DNA from: DASPTT01 sp035623275
Lineage (GTDB): Bacteria; Actinomycetota; Acidimicrobiia; Acidimicrobiales; UBA8190
Reading direction: 5' to 3'
Assembly: GCA_035623275.1 (NCBI GenBank)
Contig: DASPTT010000095.1
Coordinates: 1-6,659 of the forward strand
DNA: 6,659 nt
Of the stretch, positions 1 through 5,345 are shown piece by piece. Every line of letters begins with the position of its first letter. The first letter of the stretch is position 1. The notes beneath the pieces are model-generated. The model was not told the origin of the DNA. It saw only the letters and a program-made list of their open reading frames with translations, and did not search any database. The position numbers and the translations under genes are program-made.

Positions 1-72
1 CCCGGCCAGCGTGTGCGAGTCCTCCCGGCCCAGGCGCGAGGTGACGATCTTGGGGGCGTCGGTCACGGTCAT
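1..72 (-). CDS. nuoF: NADH-quinone oxidoreductase subunit F (NuoF), N-terminal fragment
   Basis: Only the first 24 codons are in the window; the gene continues past the left edge. It starts with ATG at 72, which overlaps the TGA of nuoE in an ATGA tetranucleotide, and a GGGGAG ribosome-binding sequence lies about 6 bases upstream. The visible peptide begins MTVTDAPKIVTSRLG and continues with a segment ending DSHTLAG, which resembles the short leader that precedes the NADH/FMN-binding domain in actinobacterial NuoF. NuoF carries the NADH site, FMN and a 4Fe-4S cluster in the peripheral arm of complex I, and pairs with NuoE. None of these catalytic parts is visible here, so the call rests on gene order, the overlap and the leader peptide. 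Confidence 0.85.
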   Translation of the reverse strand, partial: MTVTDAPKIVTSRLGREDSHTLAG

Positions 73-749
73 GACCCGCTCCCCGCCGCGCTCGCTGCCG
101 GGCGCTCGTTGCCGCCGGGGTCGGCCGCCTCCGCGGCACGCGTCCGCTCGGCCGCCGCGGCCTGGGCCCGCTCCCGCTCGGCCGCGATCTCCTGCGCGGG
201 CACCCGCAGGCCGCCGTCGCGCCGGGTCCGCACGAGGGTGCCGTGGTGGGGCACCTCGTCGTCGAGCCGACCCGCCCGCAGGTCGTCGACCAGCCGGTCG
301 AACCCCTCGGGGGTCACGTCGCCGAAGAACCGGTGGTTGACCTGCAGGCACGGGGCCCGACTGCAGTCGGCCAGGCACTCGGCGTCCTCCAGGGTGAACA
401 TCCCGTCGGCGGTGGTGGCGCCGGTGCGCACGCCCAGCGCCGACTCGGCGTGCTCCACGAGCTCGTAGGCGCCGCGCAGCATGCAGGCGATGTTCGTGCA
501 CACCGAGACCAGGTACCGCCCAACGGGCTCGGTGTGGAGCATGTCGTAGAAGGAGGCGGTGCCGAGCACCTCGGCGGGCGTGATCCCTACCACCTCGGCG
601 ATCTCGGTGATGGCCTCGGGGCGGAGCCACCCGTCCTGCTCCTGGGCCAGGTGGCAGATGGGGATGAGCGCCGAGCGCGGGTGGGGGTACAGCATGACCA
701 GCTCGCGCGCCCGCGTGAGGACCTCCTCCGACAGGTGCGTGGCGCTCAC
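69..749 (-). CDS. nuoE: NADH-quinone oxidoreductase subunit E (NuoE, 24 kDa, 2Fe-2S)
   Basis: A 226-residue thioredoxin-fold subunit of the complex I NADH-dehydrogenase module; it holds the N1a 2Fe-2S cluster next to NuoF. The cluster ligands are visible as CTNIAC (Cys84, Cys89) and CLADC (Cys125, Cys129), the CX4C...CX3C spacing of the family. The segment around residues 28-75, with the IPICHLAQ and GTASFYDM motifs, is typical of the N-terminal helical part. GTG at 749 is chosen because it forms a GTGA overlap with the nuoD stop and has GGGGGAGG about 7 bases upstream; the open frame runs further upstream but only as an antisense-like shadow inside nuoD. Residues 170-226 are a charged Ala/Glu/Arg tail beyond the usual core (E. 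coli NuoE is about 166 residues). Actinobacterial NuoE proteins are often longer, so this is not a defect. Confidence 0.96.
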   Translation of the reverse strand: MSATHLSEEVLTRARELVMLYPHPRSALIPICHLAQEQDGWLRPEAITEIAEVVGITPAEVLGTASFYDMLHTEPVGRYLVSVCTNIACMLRGAYELVEHAESALGVRTGATTADGMFTLEDAECLADCSRAPCLQVNHRFFGDVTPEGFDRLVDDLRAGRLDDEVPHHGTLVRTRRDGGLRVPAQEIAAERERAQAAAAERTRAAEAADPGGNERPAASAAGSGS

Positions 750-2074
750 CGGTCGACCTCCCCCATGACGGGGTCGACCGACGAGATGGTGGCCACGGCG
801 TCGGCCATGAGCCCGCCCCGCAACATGACGGGGAGGCTCTGGAGGTTCACGAACGACGGGGCCCGGACGTGGAGCCGGTAGGGCTTGGCCGAGCCGTCGG
901 AGACCAGGTAGCACCCGAGCTCGCCCCGCGGCGACTCGACCGCCGCGTAGACCTCGCCCTCGGGCACCTTGTAGCCCTCGGTGAACACCTTGAAGTGGTG
1001 GATGAGCGCCTCCATCGACTCGTCGATTCGGGCGCGCGGCGGGGGCGTCACCTTCTTGTCCTGGACGCGGTAGTCGCCGGCGGGCATGCGCTCGAGGACC
1101 TGGCGGATGATCTTGATCGACTCGCGGATCTCGTTGAGCCGGATGGCGTAGCGGTCGAAGTTGTCGCCGTAGGTCCCGATGATCACGTCGAAGTCGACCT
1201 GGTCGTAGGCCAGGTACGGCATGGTGCGGCGCAGGTCCCAGGGGATCCCGGTCGAGCGCAGGATCGGCCCGGTGGCGGACAGGGCCATGGCCTCCTCGGC
1301 GCTGAGCGCGCCGACACCCTCCATGCGCTCGCGGAAGATGGGCTGACCGGTGAGGAGCTCGTCGTAGTCGTCGAGCCGCAGCGTGACGTTCTCGCAGATG
1401 AGGTCGACGTCGTCCTCCCAGCCGTCGGGCAGGTCGGCCGCGGTGCCGCCGGGACGGATGAAGTTGTGGTTCATCCGCAGGCCCGTCGCCTTCTCGAAGA
1501 AGCCGAGGAGCATCTCGCGCTCGCGGAAGCCGAAGATCATCATGGTGGTCGAGCCGACGTCCATGCCGTTGGTGGCCGTCCACATGAGATGCGAGCTGAC
1601 CCGCTGGAGCTCGGAGAGCAGCATCCGGATCCAGACGGCGCGCGGCGGGATCTCGATGCCGAGCAGCGCCTCGGTGGCCAACGAGAACACGAGCTCGTTG
1701 TTGAGCGGGGACAGGTAGTCCATGCGGGTGACGTTGGTGCCCCCCTGCTGGTAGGTGAGCTCCTCCCCCGTCTTCTCCATGCCCGTGTGCAGGTAGCCGA
1801 TGATCGGCTTCGTGCGCAGGACGGTCTCGCCGTCGAGCTCCATCATGAGCCGCAGGACCCCGTGGGTGGACGGGTGCTGCGGGCCCATGTTGATGATCAT
1901 CGTCTCGTCGTCCGGACGCTCGACGTCGAGGTCGGCCACGTCGACGTAATGGCCCTCGGGCAGCCGGAGCACCGAGCCCACCTCGCGCTGGAGCTCGGCG
2001 GGCGGCGTGGCGGCGCGCTCGCGCAGCTCCTGGGACCCCTCGGCGGTCTCGTGGACGAAGACGTCGTCGCTCAT
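746..2074 (-). CDS. nuoD: NADH-quinone oxidoreductase subunit D (NuoD, 49 kDa, quinone site)
   Basis: A 442-residue subunit related to the large subunit of NiFe hydrogenases. With NuoB it forms the quinone-reducing pocket of complex I. The signature GPQHPSTHGVLRL spans residues 64-76. His71, Tyr120 (in MDYLSP) and Asp172 (in GMDVGS) have exactly the spacing of the quinone-pocket residues His38, Tyr87 and Asp139 described for Thermus Nqo4. The C-terminus ends ISSVDPVMGEVDR, the usual complete end of the family. The ATG at 2074 overlaps the nuoC TGA as ATGA. AAGGAGG lies upstream with a rather long 13-base spacing, so coupling to nuoC translation probably helps initiation. About 33 residues precede the position where the Thermus protein would start; actinobacterial NuoD is usually of this length (about 440). 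Fully intact. Confidence 0.98.
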   Translation of the reverse strand: MSDDVFVHETAEGSQELRERAATPPAELQREVGSVLRLPEGHYVDVADLDVERPDDETMIINMGPQHPSTHGVLRLMMELDGETVLRTKPIIGYLHTGMEKTGEELTYQQGGTNVTRMDYLSPLNNELVFSLATEALLGIEIPPRAVWIRMLLSELQRVSSHLMWTATNGMDVGSTTMMIFGFREREMLLGFFEKATGLRMNHNFIRPGGTAADLPDGWEDDVDLICENVTLRLDDYDELLTGQPIFRERMEGVGALSAEEAMALSATGPILRSTGIPWDLRRTMPYLAYDQVDFDVIIGTYGDNFDRYAIRLNEIRESIKIIRQVLERMPAGDYRVQDKKVTPPPRARIDESMEALIHHFKVFTEGYKVPEGEVYAAVESPRGELGCYLVSDGSAKPYRLHVRAPSFVNLQSLPVMLRGGLMADAVATISSVDPVMGEVDR

Positions 2075-2571
2075 CGGGGGCCCGGGGCCTCCTTGAACTG
2101 CACCGGCACCCGGCCCACGCCGTAGTCCTTGCGGAGGGGGAAGCCCTCCCAGTCGTCGGGCATGAGGATCCGGGTCAGGTCGGGATGGCCGCGGAAGCGG
2201 ATGCCGAACATGTCGAAGGCCTCGCGCTCCATGGCCTCGCACCCGGGGAAGAGGTCGAAGAGCGAGTCCACGGCGGCGTCGTCCTCGGGGACCTGGACGC
2301 GGACGCGCACACGGCGGCGGTCGGCCGGCGACACCAGGGTGGCGACCACCTCGAAGCGCTCCGGGGCGACGCCGCCGGGCAGGGCGCGCGGGGGGTGCGC
2401 GAGGTAGTCGACGGCGCAGAGGTCCGAGAGCAGCTCGTAGCCGCCGTCGCGGTACGCGGCGACGACGTCGTGGTACCGGTCGCGGGCAGGGAGCACGATC
2501 TCCTGGCCCGCCGAGGCGGCCGTGACGACGCCCTCGGGCGGCAGCGTCACGACGGGCAGGTCGCCGCTCAC
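2071..2571 (-). CDS. nuoC: NADH-quinone oxidoreductase subunit C (NuoC, 30 kDa)
   Basis: A 166-residue connecting-arm subunit of complex I, separate from NuoD (in E. coli the two are fused). The family signature is clear at residues 112-137: EAMEREAFDMFGIRFRGHPD followed by LTRILM, then DDWEGFPLRKDY. No cofactor is bound by this subunit; it packs against NuoD and NuoB. GTG at 2571 is preferred because it makes a GTGA overlap with the nuoB stop, matching the other junctions, and has a GGGGA sequence 7 bases upstream. An ATG at 2616 in the same frame would add 15 Arg/Pro-rich residues and overlap nuoB by 49 bases; I consider it less likely. The protein is shorter than some relatives (Thermus Nqo5 about 207, Mycobacterium about 236), the difference being outside the conserved 30-kDa domain. 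Confidence 0.95.
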   Translation of the reverse strand: MSGDLPVVTLPPEGVVTAASAGQEIVLPARDRYHDVVAAYRDGGYELLSDLCAVDYLAHPPRALPGGVAPERFEVVATLVSPADRRRVRVRVQVPEDDAAVDSLFDLFPGCEAMEREAFDMFGIRFRGHPDLTRILMPDDWEGFPLRKDYGVGRVPVQFKEAPGPR

Positions 2572-3125
2572 TTCGGCGTCCCCAGGCGCACGGCCTCGGG
2601 GCGCTCGGGCACCCACCCGGCGAGCTCCTCAGGCGCGGGGCCTGCCGCGGCGCGGCGCCGGGTGATCTCGCCGGTGCGGATCTTCTCGTGCAGGGTGAGC
2701 ACGGCGTGCAGCAGCGTCTCGGGGTTGGGCGGGCACCCGGGCGCGTACACGTCGACGGGCACGATCTGGTCCACCCCTTGGACGATGGCGTAGTTGTTGA
2801 ACATGCCGCCGGTGGATGCGCACACCCCCATGGAGATCACCCACTTGGGCTCCATCATCTGGTCGTAGACCTGCCGGAGCACCGGTGCCATCTTCTGGGA
2901 GACCCGGCCCGCCACGATCATGAGGTCGGCCTGGCGGGGGGAGGCCCGGAACACCTCCATGCCGAACCGGCTGATGTCGAAGTCAGCCGCTCCCACCGCC
3001 ATCATCTCGATGGCGCAGCACGCCAACCCGAACGTCACGGGCCACACGCTGTTGCGCCGGGCCCATTTGACCAGGTCCTCGAGCGTGCCGGTGAGGAAAT
3101 TGTGCTGGAGGTCTTCGAGCCCCAC
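2568..3125 (-). CDS. nuoB: NADH-quinone oxidoreductase subunit B (NuoB, 20 kDa, N2 cluster)
   Basis: A 185-residue subunit that holds the terminal 4Fe-4S cluster N2, the last electron carrier before quinone. The four ligands are visible: tandem Cys36-Cys37 (GLACCAIEM), Cys102 (GVCASTGGMFNNY) and Cys131 (YAPGCPPNPE). The spacings of 66 and 29 residues equal those of Thermus Nqo6. The N-terminal segment up to about residue 60, including ADFDISRFGMEVFRASPRQA, is the usual NuoB sequence. The start is GTG at 3125, 12 bases after the nuoA stop, with GGAG 6 bases upstream. Residues 156-185 form an Arg/Ala/Pro/Glu-rich tail after the conserved fold. The family, length and ligands leave little doubt. 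Confidence 0.98.
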   Translation of the reverse strand: MGLEDLQHNFLTGTLEDLVKWARRNSVWPVTFGLACCAIEMMAVGAADFDISRFGMEVFRASPRQADLMIVAGRVSQKMAPVLRQVYDQMMEPKWVISMGVCASTGGMFNNYAIVQGVDQIVPVDVYAPGCPPNPETLLHAVLTLHEKIRTGEITRRRAAAGPAPEELAGWVPERPEAVRLGTPK

Positions 3126-3137
3126 GGACGTCTCCGA

Positions 3138-3611
3138 CTACGCGGCCTCGCCCGCGCCCCGGTCGGGGCCGGCGTCGGGGCCGGGACCGACGCCCACACG
3201 GGCGATGGTGGACGCGGTGGTCCGCTTGGAGATCGCCGGGCGCAGCCGCTTGGCCGGGCCCCAGTCGAGCGCGCCGTTGCTCACCAGGTAGAGAAACGAG
3301 ACGAAGACGACGACCGCGAACACCAGCACCTCGACGAGCCCGAAGGTCCGCAGCTCGCGGAAGATCACGGCCCACGGGTAGAGGAACACGATCTCGATGT
3401 CGAAGATGATGAAGATCATCGCCACCAGATAGAAGCGGACCGGGAACCGCTGCGGCGGCTCGCGATCGGGCACGATCCCGCACTCGTAGGGTGCGAGCTT
3501 GGCGGCGGTCGGCCGCTTGCGCGGGGCAAGGAGGCTGGAGGCCACCAGGGACAGTCCAGCGAAGAGGACGCCCAGGATCAGCATCAGCACGATGGGCAAG
3601 TAGTCGGCCAT
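3138..3611 (-). CDS. nuoA: NADH-quinone oxidoreductase subunit A (NuoA, ND3-like membrane subunit)
   Basis: A 157-residue inner-membrane subunit with three predicted transmembrane helices at about residues 5-27, 57-80 and 90-112. The loop between helices 1 and 2 has the family motif PYECG (41-45); Cys44 corresponds to the ND3 loop cysteine known from mitochondrial complex I. RFPVRFYLVAMIFIIFDIEI (56-75) carries the acidic pair Asp71/Glu73 that aligns with Asp79/Glu81 of E. coli NuoA. ATG at 3611 is the only sensible start: it immediately precedes the first membrane helix, and the open frame upstream is antisense to the reductase gene. No strong Shine-Dalgarno is seen, suggesting a very short or absent leader. 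It is the first gene of the operon. Residues 120-157 are a Gly/Pro/Ala/Arg tail that exceeds the usual end of NuoA. Confidence 0.96.
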   Translation of the reverse strand: MADYLPIVLMLILGVLFAGLSLVASSLLAPRKRPTAAKLAPYECGIVPDREPPQRFPVRFYLVAMIFIIFDIEIVFLYPWAVIFRELRTFGLVEVLVFAVVVFVSFLYLVSNGALDWGPAKRLRPAISKRTTASTIARVGVGPGPDAGPDRGAGEAA

Positions 3612-3710
3612 GACTGGGCTGGTTCTACCACCGCACCCTGCGGGACCGCACATTGGGAGGAGGTGCCCGGAGAGGTGCCCGGAGCGGACACGGCGACCTA
3701 CCATTTGCGG
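3612..3710. promoter_or_regulatory. Divergent intergenic control region between nuoA and the reductase gene
   Basis: These 99 bases separate two genes that point away from each other, so promoters for both must lie here or inside the flanking reading frames. On the minus strand, TAGAAC (3627-3622) could be a -10 box about 11 bases before the nuoA ATG. On the plus strand, TACCAT (3699-3704) fits the TAnnnT pattern and ends 6 bases before GTG 3711, the spacing expected for leaderless initiation. No good -35 match is seen for either. Short symmetrical elements (TGGT-TCT-ACCA at 3620-3630, CCGCA-CCC-TGCGG at 3631-3643) and a 12-base tandem repeat (3661-3684) could be regulator sites. The region is real as a divergent promoter zone; the individual boxes are weak guesses. 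Confidence 0.55.
3661..3684. repeat. Perfect 12-base tandem direct repeat in the divergent control region
   Basis: The unit AGGTGCCCGGAG occurs twice without a gap at 3661-3672 and 3673-3684. It begins within the AGGAGGTG sequence (3658-3665), which is a full match to the anti-Shine-Dalgarno complement. It could be an operator, or simply a slippage product; if translation of the reductase starts at GTG 3663 or 3675 it would be coding (VPGE/VPGA). Confidence 0.6.
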
Positions 3711-5345
3711 GTGCCACCCAGCCCTGCGGACCCCACCCCGAGCGACGCCGGGGCCTCCAAGGGGGTCCGCCCGGGGCCGGGCGCGGTGCCGGCCAGCAAG
3801 GCGGAGCCCGCCGAGAAGGCCGCCGCCGACAAGGCCGTCGCCCCCAGGAAGGCCGCCGCCGCCAAGAAGGCCGCCGCCGCCAAGAAGGCCGTCGCCCCCA
3901 AGAAGGCGGCCGGCGTCAAGAAGGCCGCAGGCGTCACGAAGGCGCCCCGTGTCACGAAGACCGGCGCCGGGCGGCGGGCACCCGCCGTCAAGGCGCACCC
4001 GGCGCGGCCACGCGCGGGAGCAGGGGACCCCGTGCACGACGTGCTCGTCGTCGGCGGTGGGCCCGCCGGCTCGGCCTGCGCCTATTGGCTGGCCGACGCC
4101 GGCTGGGACGTCGTGCTGGTGGAGAAGAAGCGCTTCCCTCGGGAGAAGACCTGCGGCGACGGGCTGACGCCGCGCTCGGTGCGACAGCTGGAGGACATGG
4201 GCCTGGCCGACGCGCTGTCGGGCGCGCATCGCTATGCGGGGCTCCGCTCGTGTGCCTACGGCATGGTCATCGAGATGCCCTGGCCCGCCCACCCGTCGTT
4301 CCCGTCCTACGGGTACGTCATCACGCGCCACGACCTGGACCAACTGGTGGCCGACCGGGCCGCCAAGGCCGGGGCCACCGTGCTCCAGGGGAACGAGGCG
4401 ATCTCGCCCATCCCCGCCGGGACCGGGACCGTGGCCGGTGCCGGTGAGCGGGGAGGCCTCGGCGGTTCCGCGGGCCCGGGCGCGCTGCCGGCGGTGGCCG
4501 GCGCGGTCGTGCGCGACAAGGACGACGGCGGCACCCGGGAGATCCGGGCGCGCTACGTGGTGGTGGCCGACGGCGCCAACTCCCGCTTCGGCCGGGCCCT
4601 GGGCACCGTCCGGGACCGCTCGTACCCGCTCGGGATGGCGCTGCGCGGCTACTACCGCTCGCCGCGCCACGACGACGCGTTCATCGAGTCCCATCTCGAC
4701 ATCCGGGACGCCTCCGGGCAGGTGGTCCCCGGCTACGGCTGGATCTTCCCCCTCGGCGACGGGCGGGTGAACGTCGGCGTGGGGCTCATGTCGGTGGAGG
4801 GCCGTTGGAAGGGCATGAACACCAGCCGGCTCATGGACGAGTTCGTGGCCTTCGCGCCCAAGACGTGGGGGATCTCACCGGACAGCGCCTGTGGGCCGCC
4901 CACCGGCGGCAAGCTCCCGATGGGCCTCTCCGTGGCGCCGCGCATCGGCCCCAACGCATTGTGCGTGGGCGATGCCGCGGGGGCCATCAACCCGTTCAAC
5001 GGCGAGGGGATCGCCTATGGCTACGAGACCGGCCGGCTGGCCGCCGCGTGCCTCGGTCGCGCCCTCAACGGCGCGGGTCCCGCGGCACTGGACGACTACG
5101 AGGCCCGCCTCGAGGACGCCTACGGCCTCTACTACCTGGTGGCGCGCGACTTCGTGAAGCTCATCAGCCACCCCGCCCGCATGCGGGCCTGCGTGCAGAC
5201 CGGAATGCACTCGCCGGCGATCATGAAGATGCTGCTGCGGATCATGGCCAACCTGCTGCGTCCCGACGAGATGGGTGCGGCCGAAACCGCCTACCGGGCC
5301 CTGGCGTCGGTGGCCCGGCTCGTGCCGGTGGGCTCGAAGGCCTAA
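3711..5345 (+). CDS. FAD-dependent geranylgeranyl/menaquinone side-chain reductase family protein (MenJ-like) with Lys/Ala-repeat N-terminus
   Basis: A 544-residue protein as called. The enzyme core starts near residue 108 with DVLVVGGGPAGSACAYWLAD, an FAD-binding Rossmann fold (GGGPAG 115-120, ribose-binding Glu138). It is followed by the family motif RFPREKTCGDGLTPRSV, YGYVITRHDLDQL, the second dinucleotide motif VVVADGANS (Asp287-Gly288), GWIFPLGDGRVNVGVGL, and the FAD-phosphate motif CVGDAAGAINPFNGEGIAYG (Asp421). These are the hallmarks of geranylgeranyl reductases, which hydrogenate isoprenoid double bonds. Next to nuoA, a menaquinone-tail reductase like mycobacterial MenJ is the best guess; a role on geranylgeranyl lipids or diphosphates cannot be excluded. 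Residues 29-105 are a basic Lys/Ala repeat region absent from usual family members. About residues 235-263 are a Gly/Ala-rich insertion. The start is uncertain: GTG 3711 has a leaderless-type upstream box; GTG 3675 has AGGAGG 11 bases away but would add codons CAT and TTG that are atypical here; GTG 4032 would give the bare 437-residue enzyme. Confidence 0.9.
   Translation: MPPSPADPTPSDAGASKGVRPGPGAVPASKAEPAEKAAADKAVAPRKAAAAKKAAAAKKAVAPKKAAGVKKAAGVTKAPRVTKTGAGRRAPAVKAHPARPRAGAGDPVHDVLVVGGGPAGSACAYWLADAGWDVVLVEKKRFPREKTCGDGLTPRSVRQLEDMGLADALSGAHRYAGLRSCAYGMVIEMPWPAHPSFPSYGYVITRHDLDQLVADRAAKAGATVLQGNEAISPIPAGTGTVAGAGERGGLGGSAGPGALPAVAGAVVRDKDDGGTREIRARYVVVADGANSRFGRALGTVRDRSYPLGMALRGYYRSPRHDDAFIESHLDIRDASGQVVPGYGWIFPLGDGRVNVGVGLMSVEGRWKGMNTSRLMDEFVAFAPKTWGISPDSACGPPTGGKLPMGLSVAPRIGPNALCVGDAAGAINPFNGEGIAYGYETGRLAAACLGRALNGAGPAALDDYEARLEDAYGLYYLVARDFVKLISHPARMRACVQTGMHSPAIMKMLLRIMANLLRPDEMGAAETAYRALASVARLVPVGSKA
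3828..3971 (+). repeat. Lys/Ala hexapeptide repeat array (eight 18-base units) in the reductase N-terminus
   Basis: Residues 40-87 of the reductase, counted from GTG 3711, can be divided without gaps into eight six-residue units: DKAVAP, RKAAAA, KKAAAA, KKAVAP, KKAAGV, KKAAGV, TKAPRV, TKTGAG. Lysine is fixed at position 2 and usually present at position 1; alanine follows at position 3 in all but the last. The composition resembles the C-terminal tails of histone H1-like proteins and actinobacterial HU (HupB), which bind DNA or polyanions. The frame runs straight into the FAD domain with no stop. The units differ at the DNA level, so this is not just a fresh slippage product. Confidence 0.85.

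Noticed and set aside
750..1583. Minus-strand open frame upstream of nuoE inside nuoD
   Set aside because: It is a shifted-frame shadow of nuoD with an Arg/Pro/His-rich product. NuoE homology begins at the GTG at 749.
869..2125. Long plus-strand open frame (418 codons) across nuoD
   Set aside because: It is antisense to an unmistakable NuoD with all quinone-site residues; its product is a Val/Asp/Glu/His-rich sequence typical of the reverse complement of GC-rich genes, with no recognisable domain.
2688..3662. Upstream extension of the reductase open frame over nuoB and nuoA
   Set aside because: The frame is open simply because of high GC; it is antisense to the conserved NuoB and NuoA sequences, and its product is His/Gly/Asp-rich without domains. 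The real reductase start is within or after the divergent intergenic region.
3698..3991. Minus-strand 97-residue frame with a repetitive AAFL-type hydrophobic sequence
   Set aside because: It looks like a membrane peptide but is the mirror of the Lys/Ala hexad codons (AAG-GCC reads as GGC-CTT on the other strand). The plus frame continues into a real enzyme, while this one has no partner or conserved domain.
3612..4694. Upstream extension of the nuoA open frame on the minus strand
   Set aside because: It is antisense to the FAD reductase. NuoA begins naturally at ATG 3611, directly before its first membrane helix.
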